Shown here in pieces: positions 32,179 through 44,395 of a stretch of 64,000 bases of DNA. The stretch covers positions 1 through 64,000 of the forward strand of contig JANEZZ010001477.1 of NCBI GenBank assembly GCA_026122225.1, written 5' to 3'. The position numbers and the translations under genes were made by a program. The notes below the pieces were generated by a model that saw nothing but the letters and a program-made list of their open reading frames with translations, was not told the origin of the DNA and ran no database searches. Position 1 is the first letter of the stretch. Each line of letters opens with the position of its first letter. Source of the DNA: Heloderma charlesbogerti (taxonomy: Eukaryota > Chordata > Lepidosauria > Squamata > Helodermatidae).

Positions 32179-34439
32179 CCATTTCCTACTATATTTTTTT
32201 AGTAGCTGGATTAATTTGGCCATGTGAATTGCTTCAGCTGTTTTTGATGACTCAGTGCACTAGCTTTCCTTTTCTATTATCTTAATAAGTACTTCTCATG
32301 AGCCTTTGAAGTGTTATTTAGCCTGAATTCTGTACTTCTGTCACTTTCCCTTCTCTTGACAACCTCCTAGTTCCTTTAAACATACACGTTAACACAGAGT
32401 TAAGCTGCTGCTTTTCTCTCCCTCCTTTTCCTTTTTTTTTTTTTTTTCTGGGCCTCGGTGGGAAATGTTTCCAATTAAAATTCCAAAATGGCTTCTCCAT
32501 ATTGTCTTTCCCTTTCAGGAGGGGAAAAAGGGAACTTGATTTTTTTCCCCCTTTCATGAATTAATATGGCAGAGGCTCTGTTCTCTGTTCACTGACCTTA
32601 CCACAGCTATGGTAAGACCCTTGAATTTTCAGAAGACTCTTACAATGACACTGTTTATTAGATTCACATAATGATGTTTAAATGCCTGTTCGTGTACATT
32701 AAGGAGAAAATAAATTTCCCCTTCTCTAATTGGTGAATCAAAGAGAGACGTCCAGAGATAAATGATTAGGAGGAGGAGTGTAATTCTGACTCTTATTTAC
32801 ACATCAGCAGAGCCTTGTATTTATTTAAATGATATTAGAGTGAGTTTCTCAACTCTGGATTGTGCTGTGTTTAACTATACAGTTGTGATGTTGCAATTGA
32901 GGCAGTGCAGTGTCCAACTATTCCAATTTTTTTAAAGCAAACTTCCGTTTCTGTCTCATTCTGTGCTCCCCCTTTCCTGAGCATATCTTACTACCTTTCC
33001 CACATATTGAGCAATATCTTTAAAAGTAGCTCAGATATACAACGGCTTCTATTTGCCTGTGATTATCTCTGAAGTATTCAATTATTTTCAGAATGCTGCT
33101 AAACCCACTAAAGAGCCCCCCACCCCCATAGTTTCACTGGAAAATGAATTGGAGCCTTCTTGTTCTCAGGCTGAGTTACTGTAAGCATTGTCCACTTTTC
33201 AGAAGGGCCCTGTGCTTTGAGTAGCTACATGATAGGCAGCCTGTATCACTGCATAGTCATACTGGAACGCTGCTGCAGCTGAATCTCTGCCTGTCATGAA
33301 GCTGCTAAAAGCCCAGGAGCCATCCTATTTAAAAAATGGCAGCCTTGTTCTTATAGTTCTGTGAAATCTTAATTTTGCCATCAGTTCCCTCTGCTTCACG
33401 TTAAGCATGTATGACACATGTTAAATCTGTGTTTATGTATACCTTCTTCAATAGGGAATCTGAGATTTTCTTAAACTGGAACAAATTATGCCGAGTGCTA
33501 ACTGTCTGGGCTATACTGCTTCAAACTCCAGATGGAGGGGCTTGTATGACTGAATGATTCTCTAACTAGCAAGCAAGCAAAATCCCAACATGTAGAAAAC
33601 TAGATGTGAGGGAAACGGTTCTAGCCTGACATACTCGTGTTCTATATGCAGGGATTAAAACAACAACAGAGTAGTGTTTGATCATGTAAGCCTCCATCGG
33701 CTACAGTCTGTTCCAAAATCCTTATCAGGGCAATATCTTTTATTAGGCCAACGAAAATGACACAAAACAGCATGCAAGCTTTTTTGAGTTCTCCAGAACT
33801 CTTCATCAGTTTTGATGTTAAACCAAGCAAGTGGAGTGTGTATGTGTGTGGAAACCAGCTGAAGCTGTGGAATCTGCATTTTGTCATGGTCCTGAGATGG
33901 TATGTGGGAGGAGGTTTGAACTTGGCTCTTGTAGGTGTTCTGCAGGCTTCAGGTTGCACATAGGACTGCTGGGATGAAGAAACATATAATGGGTGATCCC
34001 TCATTTTTTAAAACATGAAATCCAGCTGTTGCCCAGTTATGTCTCCATACTTAGTACGCTCTGGCACACGTTTGCCACCACAGTAAGAACTAGGCTCAAG
34101 CAACAAAGCAGAAAGGGGGAGTCCTGCAGCATTGTTCAGTAACACTAGTGGAAGTGAGGTGTGATCAAGCACAAACTGCCATAATCACTTAACAGAGTAG
34201 TGCTGAGTTGGCACTACCATTAGGGTTGTCAATATTTTTGCTGACCCCTGCTCCTGTGCAGTTCGATCTGCAGACATTAGCAGGTATGGTACTAGTCTCC
34301 AGGCTATGAAAACATTAACTAGCTGATTCCTAGACTTTACGTTGCTGTTTAAAGACAGAGGAACAGGCCAGTCTTAATTTTGGTGAGCTGGCAACCTTAA
34401 TAATTACTCAACTGTAGAAGAGAAGGACAAGAAAATCAG

Positions 34440-34535
34440 GCAGCAATCCTATGCACACTTACCTGGGAGTGGATCCCATCGAATTCAGTGGGGTTACTTC
34501 TGAGTGGACATGCACAGGATTGTATCATCAAGTCT
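34440..34535. repeat. Palindromic repeat in DUSP7 intron 1
   Basis: The ends gcaatcctatgcacact and atgcacaggattgta are inverted. The middle reads cctgggagtggatcccatcg. It is the same family as 4140-4390. Confidence 0.7.
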
Positions 34536-34825
34536 TTTTTAAAGCCCCTGATTTTGCTAATATTATTCCTGCATAGTACTTCCTGCTAGGAGCAATTGGC
34601 TTTGTTTTCCATGGGATTATGAGGAGGAGTGTGCTGCCAACTAGACCCTAAATCAGACTCAACATTCAAAGTCAGGACTTTAGGGAAATTTACTTTTTAT
34701 GCATCTTGTAGTTAAGGAGGATATAAATGCCTAAAAATGCAACTTTTCCCTGATAATATATATTCACATATCTGTAGCTTTAAGATGCAGTGACACTAAA
34801 ATACATCTTCTCTTTGCCTGCACAG

Positions 34826-35254
34826 GTGGATTCAACAAGTTTCAGACTGAATACTCTGAGCATTGTGAAACCAATCTTGACACTTCGTCTCCTACCAATT
34901 CTCCTCCTGCATCTGTCCTTGGCCTGGGTGGGCTGAGGATAAGCTCTGATTGTTCTGACGGGGAGTCTGACCGGGAGCCCAGCAGTGCCACAGAGTCTGA
35001 TGGGAGCCCAATCCCGAACAACCAGCCAGCCTTTCCTGTCCAGATTCTTCCCTATTTGTATCTGGGTTGTGCCAAAGATTCCACCAACTTGGATATCTTG
35101 GGCAAATACGGCATCAAGTATATCCTGAATGTTACTCCCAACCTTCCCAACATGTTTGAGCATGATGGAGAATTCAAGTACAAACAGATTCCCATCTCGG
35201 ATCACTGGAGTCAGAATCTCTCCCAATTCTTTCCTGAGGCCATTGCTTTCATTG
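34826..35254 (+). CDS. DUSP7: DUSP7 exon 2: linker and first half of phosphatase domain
   Basis: The exon spans codon 140 (second base) through the first base of codon 283, bounded by TGCACAG acceptor and GTAGGT donor. It begins [17 protein letters not shown], finishing the rhodanese-like domain. A Ser/Asp/Glu-rich linker follows (about 157-206: [14 protein letters not shown] and [10 protein letters not shown]), the type of region known to be phosphorylated in DUSP6/DUSP7. The catalytic domain starts at about residue 208 ([16 protein letters not shown]). It includes [16 protein letters not shown] and the general-acid Asp265 in PISDHWSQN. The exon end splits the Asp codon of FIDEAR, the same junction as in mammals. 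Confidence 0.96.
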
Positions 35255-35984
35255 GTAGGTGTTGGGTATCCTGTTTTTGATGGAACAGCCCCTTTAGCAA
35301 GTCCAGAGGTTTCAGTAACTGCTTATTATGATCTTCCTACAGTAAATTAATCTGCCCAATTTTACACCTCTTAATTTTGGTACCTGGTAAACGTGGCGGT
35401 GTTACACTTTAGTGTAACTGGTTTTGACAGCTGACCTTATTGCATATAAAGTCAAAAGACCATGCTCCAGTTGACTTCAGTGGAACAAAGATCAGATCCA
35501 CTGGAACAGTTTTAGAGGGGGTTGGGGTTTTTGTTTTGTTTTTTGTTCCAGGGACTCGATGCTGAGCATTTAATTATAAAGTTCCCCCTTGTGAATATTA
35601 TATTGAGTGTCTAATAATTTGGAGAATAGAATACTTGTCTAAAAGTTGCTCCATGATGGGAGAAGTAGATAAAACTGTTGTCTTCAAAACTTCAACCTCC
35701 AGGGAAACCTCTCCACACTGATATGTCTGTTGAGCATCTGCCATGGAACCCCTGTGTATTCTCTGATGGGTCATTAACACGTTCAAGTTATCTCTTGATG
35801 CTGAAGTCATCAAGTGATGGATATGCATGTGTGAACTAGCTAGTTCCCCAGCAGACATTATTAGGTGTTTATTATTGCTGTTTACAGAGAAAAGCCCTGT
35901 GCTGATGACCTAAAGGAGCTAAAACGTGAGACTTACTTGATTTGTTTTTAAAACTTTGGATCCTACCTGTCAGTACTTCCAGGC

Positions 35985-36370
35985 ATTAAGTTAGCATATC
36001 AAGCTAAATAAACAAAATAAATTAAGATGGCAAAAGGAAGAAGCAGCAGGACAAAAACCAAAAACAATTCAGGTGGTATTTAAAAAGCCTGAAATAACAA
36101 AAAGGTATTTTTTCTAGTGCCCCAAAGATATTAAGGAAGGGTCTAGGTGAGCCGTCCTTGGGAAAGTATTCTAAAGGCTGGATGCCACAACCAAAAAGGC
36201 CTTTTCTTTGTTGCCTCCTCCCTTATTTAGAAGGCTGGAGCACCAAAAGAAGGACCTCTGGAGATGACCTAAGTGTATAGGGAAGTTCATATGGGAAAAT
36301 GGCAGTCCTTAGGTATAGGACTTTAAAGGTAAGCACCAGCACTTTGAATTGTCGTTGGAGCCATTGTGTC
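35985..36370 (-). mobile_element. L2-type LINE fragment in DUSP7 intron 2
   Basis: The order gcctgaaataacaaaaaggt, ggctggatgccacaaccaaa, then aaggccttttctttgttgcc parallels the better preserved minus-strand L2-type copy at 57925-58690, including the region encoding the AF-VAAP-LWN motif. It is too decayed to translate. Confidence 0.55.
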
Positions 36371-37716
36371 CAATGGAACCTTTATAGGATTATCTTCACT
36401 TTTCAAAATTGCTGTTGTGATGCAGGAATATGTATTTATCTAACAAAGTCATGTGTGTTACTATTGATAATATAGTCCTGTATACCAACCACAGATCTGT
36501 TTTATTGTGATAGTGGAGCCGGTGCTGGTGTGCCTGAGTATGCCACAAAGTTAGGATACATCAAAGCTGCTCATGTTGCTTGCTTGCAGTCTTCCTGATA
36601 CTCTTTCTATTGTAAACTAACTTATTCTGAGGAGAAGTACAAGCTTAGATTTAAGGGCAAGTTGGAGTCCAAATATATGTAGGCCTGTACTATCACCATT
36701 ATTTAAAATACTGTAAAATCTATTTATTTATTTATTAAATTTATTAATCGCCCATTTGACTGGTCACCCAGCCACTCTGGGCGATGTACAACCACCATAA
36801 AACAACAAGAAAATATTTCTTTTTTATATTGTTCTTATCAGTTGACGAGAGTTTGTTTTTGCTTGAAGGTGTGCTGGTAGAATGTGTTGTTTAGAATGTG
36901 GCTCATTCAGAAACATCTTTTCTGTGGAAACCACACTTTGTGCTTTTTTTTTTTGTGGCAGGAAATAATTATCTCACCCATTGACTAGAAAACTAAAAAA
37001 AACCCCCAAAACAAACAAACCTGTGTTCAAAGAGGACACCAGAAGACCTCTGGGAGTGCTTTTTGCTTGACAGATAGCAGTGCTGAACAAGCAATCTGTG
37101 TCACCTGGCATTGCTTAGTGTAGCCGCAGGCACTTTGCAGCTCCTGCTGCCCTCTGGTGTGACCCCCTCTGTTCCATACCATGCTTCTGAAATTCATGGT
37201 GGCAGCAAAAATATTGCTGGTTTGCCACTGATGTTCAGCAGCAAAACACTATAGAACCCTAAAACAGGCAAATTTTGCTTGAAAGCAAGTGAAATTTAGC
37301 TCTTTTAGGCCTCTGTAGTGGTTTGCCTCAGAAAATTGTTGGCAAAACGCCATGGATTCTTTTGCTGCTGAATTTGGCAGTGCTGCAGCAGGAAAGCAGC
37401 CCACGAGGAGTTCCAGGAGGGTGGATAATGGCCCTTGTACCGCCGAAGTTGTCCACCTCTGACATAGTGACATGAGCTAAGAAGTCAACATGTCCATTCT
37501 TTCTTTCCCTGTTATTATCAGCTATCTAACTTATGACCTCTCTTCTTTGACTCTCTGGCTAACATGGTTAGGCTGTAAATTTCTCCAGGCCTAAAATCTA
37601 GGCCTAAGCATGAATACTCTGAAATAAATCCCATTGACATCAGTGGAATGTCGTTCTGCGTAACTCTGCTTCAGGATTGTGGCCTTCGTTACGGGTCACT
37701 GTACTATGCTTTCTGA

Positions 37717-37777
37717 CAGTGCAATCTTACGTATAGGTACTTGGAAGTAAGTCCTGTGCATAGGATTGCAGCCCCAA
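37717..37777. repeat. Short palindromic relic in intron 2
   Basis: The ends gtgcaatcttacgta and gcataggattgca are inverted; the centre contains ggaagtaagtcc. It is a short member of the family seen at 4140-4390. Confidence 0.6.
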
Positions 37778-38611
37778 ACTGACTTCACAGAGAAATGTGT
37801 TTAGGATTCTGCAGTGTCAGTTATATTTAGGCACCATAATTACATGGCGCAGCCACCAATGCTTGTTTCTGCCATTAAGCAGCAGCCCATCTTCCTTGCC
37901 TGCTGCTCTCTACTTGAATGTAAAAGAGGGTTTTTCTAATTAAAAAATTTCTGACTGTATTCTGTTCTTATATTCCCCCCCCCGCCCCAGTATTACTTTC
38001 AGTTCAGTTCTTCAGCACCCATCTGAAGCTGGTTCAACTATATTCAGAAAACATTAAGACCCTCATCAAAGATAGCAACTCTGGCCTTTGTAGTAGTATT
38101 TTGCCATTTGTCAATATTGCCATGTTTTACTAGTTGCAGCTACCTAAACAGTGCTTAATACTAAAATTACTTTGAAAGAAGAGTGAGCTGAACTGTGTCT
38201 TAAGGAGGTTCAGGGAACTTCAGAGGCAGAACTACAATTCTGACTTCCCTCCCCTCAAGATATTTACTGTTTCCTTATCTTCTGCACTTATGACAGTTGC
38301 TTGCATCACCTTTATGTGGCAAGATTTAATGAACCAATATTTGTTAACTGTCCTGACTATGCAGTGGTGGTTGCCGCTGCGTACGCAACTATACAAGACA
38401 AGAGACTCAATGAGAGCATATAACTGGGAGAAAATGAGTAATTATCCAGTAATGCATGGAACTGCTTAATCATGAGGATGATGATGAAGAATCTCTTGCA
38501 ATATTTAACCTAAGCTGATAGTGCAGGCTTCCTTCCAGCCCTATTTTAAAGAGAGGTGGCTTTTCCTTGGGTCCAGAATGCTAAACCTATCCCTCTTTCT
38601 CCCTATTTCAG

Positions 38612-38919
38612 ATGAGGCCCGTTCCAAGAAGTGTGGCATTCTTGTTCACTGCCTAGCTGGCATCAGCAGGTCTGTAACGGTAACTGTTGCCTATTTAATG
38701 CAAAAGCTCAACTTGTCTCTGAATGATGCCTATGACTTCGTAAAGAGGAAAAAGTCCAACATCTCGCCAAATTTTAACTTCATGGGCCAACTTCTGGACT
38801 TTGAGAGGACTTTGGGACTAAACAGCCCGTGTGACAACCGCTCCCCTGGAGAACAGCTCTACTTCACCACCCCAACTAATCACAACTTGTTTCAGCTGAA
38901 CACTTTGGAGTCCACATGA
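38612..38919 (+). CDS. DUSP7: DUSP7 exon 3: catalytic loop and C-terminus
   Basis: The last coding exon starts after TATTTCAG and ends with TGA at 38917-38919; combined coding length is 1155 nt (384 codons plus stop). It holds the protein tyrosine phosphatase signature HCLAGISRS with nucleophile Cys296 and phosphate-binding Arg302. The conserved helix region [20 protein letters not shown] follows, then [20 protein letters not shown]. All catalytic residues are present, so an active enzyme is expected. The C-terminus ([13 protein letters not shown] ... LNTLEST) is the DUSP7 form; DUSP6 ends differently (VDSLQST). Confidence 0.97.
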
Positions 38920-40588
38920 AGGAGACTTTCTTTTGGGTGGACCCCAAGCCTTGAAGAGCTTCTCTTGAGCATTTCAAATTCCTTAACGGAGAAAAAGTCT
39001 TTCCAGTCAGCCTTGAAAGAACTGGTTTCGCCAAGCAGAGCTGTCTAGTTGCTGCTTTACTGAAAAGGCTTATGCCATTTATTAGTATTCTGATGCTAAT
39101 CAAAATGGGTTCAGAAGAGTTAACATTACCAGAGTTACTTCATGTGGGGGATGGTCTGGCATTCCGAACGCAGCTGTTACTGGCAATAACTGCTTTCCTG
39201 AGTGTGTAGAGACTGACACAATACACACCCCACACACGCACATGTATGTACCACATGTAAAATGACTTGTGGGTGTTAGTTTGGTGTGGAAAGCAAAGGA
39301 GACGTATGCACTTGGCAACCTTGACCATTATGTGTTGGCCTGAGACTGTTGTTTTAAAACCCAGTTTACTTTTTTTAAAAGGAGGTAACCTTTACTCTTT
39401 CTTGGGTTCAAACTCTTTTTAAATATGTACGTTCCTGACTGTTTGTACAGACAAGGTTGCAAAACCAGTATTTTATTCTGTTCTTGTTCGATTTCATGTT
39501 TTTTAGATAAAAAAAGAGGAAGAAAAAAATCAAATGTTTCTATTGACCAAATGCATTTTGCACACTTTGTAAAGCCTTGATATATTCTGGCATGTTACTG
39601 GGTACTGGGAGTGAAAGAGAGAGAGAGAGAGAGAGAGATTGAGAGAGCAGTTGCTGCTGTTTGTTAGCATCTGGTTGGAGTTTTAATGACTTGAGAGGTC
39701 CAGTTGGTAATCAGACCCCTCTCTGTACCATGCCCACCTTCACAATCTCTTCTGCACTGAATCAGCCAAGGTGACTAAGCGCCAATGTGCTTTTTTAAAT
39801 ACAACCCTTGCCAAAAAAACCCCAACCCACACCCTACCCTACCCCAATTGCCACTCTGTTTGATGTTACTTGAGATTACATCTCACATAACCTCCATTCA
39901 GAGCTGGTAGGAGCATGTTTTGAGGCTCTCGGTTGCTCTGCGCAGCCTGTTATGACTGTTAACGTCACCCAGCTGGCCTGAAATCATCCCAGCTTCCGAA
40001 GCAAGGAAAATACTTTCAGTAATGTTGGCACTTATCTGGCACACTTGATTCTTCTGTGTGTATGTGGAGGGTGGGGGAGTGACAGGGAGGCTGAAGCAGA
40101 ATCAAATGATGCTGCTCCTTTAAAACGCTTGAGCAGAGACTTTTTAATGCATAACCAGAGGACAACTTTCATATGAACCACAGGAGGGCATGGGATTTTG
40201 CTATTTAGAAAGGGTGTGGGAAAACTGGTGGATTTCTGAGGCCACTGGAGCTTATTGGTGAACTTCTTTTTCTGGGTAACTTCTTTGCTGTGCCTTCTAC
40301 AACAAGAAGACTTGTTTATATTTCTCACTAATGTATTATAGTGGAAGAGGGAGAAGTGGTGCTGAATTATTACTATTATTTTGGGAGGAGGGTAGAATGG
40401 ACATGGAAAAAAATATTGGCTGCAGTGTAGTCCCTCCTTTTTCCCCACGTCCCTTTCCACTTTCACTCTCAAAGTAACTTTTAAAAAGCCACGGAGTTCT
40501 TTCCCTAAATATTCAGTTTCTATATCTCCCCCTTCAAATAAATCTCCATGTGGAAGAATGTTTAATGCTGTCACATCATGGAACTGTG

Positions 40589-40619
<31 letters not shown>

Positions 40620-41045
40620 CGTGTGTGTTTTTTAAAAAAGAAATATTACCAGGATATTGGAATGCCTTGTTTTTTGTTGGGTTTTTTGTTATTTTTTTTA
40701 ATGTAACCATGTTGGGGTTGTTGGGTCATCAGGGCAGGAGAAGTGGAGCACTATGTGTGGATGAGCAAGCAAGTGAGAAATCTCCTAACTGCATCTTACC
40801 TCAAGGAGGAATTTTATTTTTCAGGGATTTAGTGCATCTGTATCTTAAGCTGGTTTGTATAAAGGCTTCCTGTGCCAATGGTGGTCTTCTTAAAGATGCA
40901 TCCTCGTCGTATAAATGAGAATTTGTTAGTGAGGGACAGGTTTTGCTTTCTGTGTTTATGAAGGAAAAATGAGTGACCCTATATATCCTGAACCCAATAT
41001 TGGGACTTTGTTTATATTGCAAATAAATATTATTTTTTCTTTAAA
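38920..41045 (+). other. DUSP7: DUSP7 3' untranslated region (inferred)
   Basis: The stretch from the stop codon to just past the AATAAA at 41022 is the likely 3' UTR, about 2.1 kb. It contains (GA)n at 39616-39648 and (GT)n at 40587-40629. Scattered ATTTA pentamers (for example near 39076, 40202 and 40829) could confer unstable mRNA, a common property of inducible phosphatase transcripts. No transposon was recognised inside, in contrast to the DNA on both sides, which supports its being transcribed and constrained. The exact end is inferred. Confidence 0.65.
41022..41027 (+). promoter_or_regulatory. DUSP7: Candidate DUSP7 polyadenylation signal
   Basis: A canonical AATAAA is followed within 10-20 nt by a T-rich stretch (tattattttttcttt). 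It lies about 2.1 kb after the stop codon. Another AATAAA near 42045 could be an alternative downstream signal. Confidence 0.55.
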
Positions 41046-42117
41046 AACCATGTTTCTGTGTCAAAAACGCTTGCCTTTCCTGCTTGGCTTCCGGCCTCTT
41101 TAAAGGATCATTCTTCCCTTTGCCTTTAACACACTACTCCAACCATGATTGGTATTTGCTAGTCGGTGTTTGTGTGGTATTTGGTTACACACACAGTTTA
41201 ATTTTGAAGGTACTGTGGTTAGGTCTTGTGGGGAGGAGGGAAGGGTCCGAATTAAACCACAGCATAAAGAACATTTCTGAAAGACTTGTCCTCATCTCAC
41301 TGGCTGAAACAGATTTGTTGGCAGAGCATGTATGCTACCGGCTTCTGTTTGTTGAGATCTGTTTGCCGACTAGTTCAGTGGTCGATATGAATGGGCTACA
41401 TCTGTTAAATAAGCTGAAGCCTAAATTTTAAACAGTGTCCAGCCCTCTAAATTCCATCACAAGTCCATAGGATCTTTAGACAGGTAGCACCTTGGCTAAT
41501 CCGGCCCTTCCTGTGCTTGATCCTGAAAGACGTGCTAAGCTTCTGACAGAAATCAATGTTAGAGAGTGACAGGTGTTCATGAACCAAGACGCGGTCGTGA
41601 CTCTTGCTGCTCTGTTTGGCAGGGTGAGTTTTATTTTGAATGTCACTTGAAATCAGTGGGGAAAGAAGCCCAAGTTCATGTCAATTTTGAGCCTTATACC
41701 TGCCCACCTGTCCTTAATGTGCTGATTTCTGCCAAATGCTGTGAACATGGCAAGTGTACTTTTACCCTGTAATTCACTATTGAATGTGACAATATATGGC
41801 TAGCTTCTCTCCTGTTAGATATGTTGACTTCCATCAGCAGGGGAAAGGTGGCTTTTCCTGGCGGGGAAAGGCTGGGGTCTGCTCAATTTCTGTCTGCCAT
41901 ACCATGTATCTCTCGAGTGTACAGACAGGCAAAAGAAATGGCAACTGAACATTAGGGGGCTAGGGGGGCTGGGGAAAAAATTGAGCTAATGTGTTTTGTA
42001 TTTTTTTGGAAATGTTATTCTATTTTTTATCTTTATAAATGAAATAAACAATAGCAACAACCCAGTCATTCTCTACAGTTTCCAACAATACAGTATTCTT
42101 AAGAGGACACAGCAATA
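41046..42117. other. Region downstream of DUSP7, no gene recognised
   Basis: There is no recognisable coding sequence or transposon. An AATAAA near 42045 could serve as an alternative polyadenylation site if transcription extends this far. Confidence 0.4.
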
Positions 42118-42198
42118 ACGAGAGAAGGAGGAGAAAAAAAAGAGAAAGGAAAAAAGAAAAGGAAGGAGAAAGCAAAAGGGGAAAAGAAAAAATATAAA
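42118..42198 (+). repeat. About 80-bp purine tract
   Basis: The + strand is almost entirely A and G over this stretch (agaaggaggag, agaaaggaaaa, gaaggagaaagc words), broken by very few pyrimidines. Such polypurine runs can form triplex DNA and are often variable in length. Confidence 0.8.
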
Positions 42199-42310
42199 AA
42201 GTTACTTCAAGGAATTAAATTTAAATTGCATTACACACAAACTTCAAGTATTCTATTAAAAAAATTATACCTATATCATTGCCAGTATTACACTTCAGTA
42301 CAGCATAGGT

Positions 42311-42600
42311 TCCTAAAGGAAATCAACCCTGAGTGCTCATTGGAAGGACAGATACTGAAGCCGAAGCTCAAATATTTTGGCCACCTAATGCGAAGAGAAA
42401 ACTCTCTGGAAAGACCCTGTTGCTGGGAAAGACTGAAGGCAAAAGGAGAAGGGGACGGCAGAGGATGAGATGGCTAGATAGCATCACCGATGCAATGAAT
42501 ATGAATTTGAGCACACTCTGGGAGAGAGCGCAGGACAGGAAGGCCTGGCGTGCTATGGTCCATGGGGTCATGAAGAGTCAGACACGACTGAACAACAACA
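42311..42600 (+). mobile_element. 5'-truncated BovB, + strand, with 11-bp target duplication
   Basis: This 290-bp 3' end of BovB (LKEINPECSLEGQ onward in translation) ends in an AAC-repeat tail. The 11-mer acagcataggt flanks it on both sides (42300-42310 and 42601-42611). It has small frame changes relative to the full-length copy at 807-4034. Confidence 0.92.
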
Positions 42601-42856
42601 ACAGCATAGGTAATCAATCTTAAATTTCTGTATCATATCATCAGTCTTATAGCAAAGAAGCAAGCATACAATTCATTTCCACTAACCATATATTGCCCTT
42701 CAGTTAATATATAATAATAGAGCTTAAAAATTTAGCCAGCCAAAGATATTACTAATCAAAGTCTCATAATAATGAAAGTAATAATAGTAAAAAGAAAAAA
42801 GGATAAAAATAATAAATCATTAATATATTTTATACTATCTATATTTTAGATAATAT

Positions 42857-42857
42857 T

Positions 42858-42890
<33 letters not shown>
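42857..42890. repeat. Compound (CT)n(AT)n microsatellite
   Basis: A CT run passes directly into an AT run within a very AT-rich block (42612-42995) that otherwise holds nothing I recognise. Confidence 0.9.
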
Positions 42891-43001
42891 GAATGTGTAC
42901 ATATCAAATACACACCCAAATAAAATTTTTATATACAGTATATCATATCTAATATAAAAAGGAAGTAAGAAGAAAACAGGAATAGAGCTAATGTGATTTA
43001 A

Positions 43002-43133
43002 GGTGCAATCCTATGCATAGTTAGACAGAAAAAAGTCCTAGAATCCCCAGCATTCCCCAGTCAGCATGGCTGGCTGGGGAATGCTGAGAGTTCTAGGACC
43101 TTTTTCTGTCTAAACATGCATAGGATTGTGCCC
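43002..43133. repeat. Foldback element with TTAA at both ends
   Basis: This 132-bp palindrome has a left arm ggtgcaatcctatgcatag ... agcattccccag and a right arm that is its inverse. TTAA stands at both borders (42998-43001 and 43134-43137). TTAA target duplication is the mark of piggyBac transposons. Copies at 57317-57445 and 60057-60185 share arms and centre. Confidence 0.85.
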
Positions 43134-43137
43134 TTAA

Positions 43138-44135
43138 TTTCTTTTAAATATTAGATAATACTGAGAAAGGGAACAAAAGCATCCAGGAAATCGAATTCCT
43201 TTCTCCCCTGCCCTAATATTTCTTTGTCCCTGTTTCTTCCCCTGGCCATATAATAGTCTAGAGACTCTTGATCCATCAAGTTGCACAGTCATGATCTAGA
43301 ACGATAAAAATTCCCTTTGGTCATCGCTTCCCCCATCCTCGGAGCACAAACAAAAGGGCAGATTAAAAGGAAGAGAGATTATATCTACCTCTGCGCCTTC
43401 CTACATGACTGCTATTTCTTGGGTTATAGTTCTCTGTGTGAGAGGGAAGGGCCCAGCCCAGTCCCATTAGATGGTGATAGTGGAGGTGACAACTGGCTTG
43501 CCTTATCAACAAACAAATGAAGTGGTGGCTTTAAAAAGAAGCACCCAGGATATCTTTATCCAATGTAATGGGAGCCTTTTGTGACTGCTTAGGTGGAAAT
43601 GGATGAGATGGACAATATCCTGGTTTAGAAGCAGACAGGTGACCTTGTAGTCATTGCTTGCAAAATTACTGTAGTAGAGTACACAATTCCAGAGGAAGCC
43701 TAGTGTTTGGCCGTTGTCCAATCTACATGGGTAATTTAGTGCAGAGCAAGAGTACATCAGGTCGTTCAAGATACATATTGTTGTTGTCACTCCGCAGCAA
43801 CCCCACAGCTTTCCCTTAAAACCAGCACATTTACAGAAAGTTGTTTTACTGTGTCTTTTTTCCTTAAATGCTGCTCCCGCATGGTTCCACTGCAGTGTGC
43901 CCCATTCCCCGGAAGTAAATCCTGCATGCTCGGTGGGGTCTAGGGGTGTGTTTGTGACCAGGCTGTGACCTCGTCAAGGAGAGGGGCAGTCCCCTTTCCC
44001 CCCATTCCTTTTTTTCGGTCATTGGTAGTATTGTGCTTTTTGGACACAGGCTCAGGGTTCTTCTCCTGCCAATTAGCACTAATTTGCAATAGCACGGTTT
44101 CACTCTTTCACCACTGACACTCTGTTTTTCTTCTC
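43138..44135. other. Intergenic, nothing recognised
   Basis: No gene, RNA or clear transposon is visible. Open frames of 67-94 codons have no recognised domain. Confidence 0.4.
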
Positions 44136-44395
44136 TGTTTATTTTTACTTTGCACTATATCGCAGTAGCGCTATTTTGTAATTGTGCTGTTTCACAATAG
44201 CGCAGTTTCACTCTCACTGCTGTGCTTTCTCCTGCAGCTCCCTTCTTGGCTGTTTATTTATACTGTGTGCTACTTCACAGTAGCGCTATTTCACAATAGT
44301 GCTGTTTCCCTCTCTCACTACTTCGCAGTGGTGTGCTTTGGATATGGGGCACTTCCCGGCTGTTTATTTTCACCTTGCACTATACAGCAGACAGT
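44136..44395. repeat. Degenerate tandem repeat, about 112-bp unit
   Basis: The word tgtttattt opens each unit at 44136, 44251 and 44361 (periods 115 and 110 bp). Each full unit contains cagtagcgctatttt or cagtagcgctatttc, then a cacaatagYgc word, then tctcact. About 2.3 units are present. Related words occur at 61767-61910. Confidence 0.7.

Larger units (their letters stand above)
30417..34825 (+). other. DUSP7: DUSP7 intron 1
   Basis: This 4409-bp phase-1 intron runs GTAAGT...TGCACAG. It holds an (AC)n then (AT)n run (31924-31964), a poly-T run (about 32428-32446), a foldback relic (32076-32178), a reptile repeat with caatatcttttattaggcc and gttctccagaactcttcatc words (about 33690-33830), and a palindromic repeat at 34440-34535. 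I see no other exon or RNA in it. Confidence 0.85.
35255..38611 (+). other. DUSP7: DUSP7 intron 2
   Basis: This 3357-bp phase-1 intron runs GTAGGT...TATTTCAG. It contains an L2-type fragment (35985-36370), an A/T-rich LINE tail (about 36718-36805), a palindromic relic (37717-37777) and a C run (37975-37987). I see no additional exon. Confidence 0.85.
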
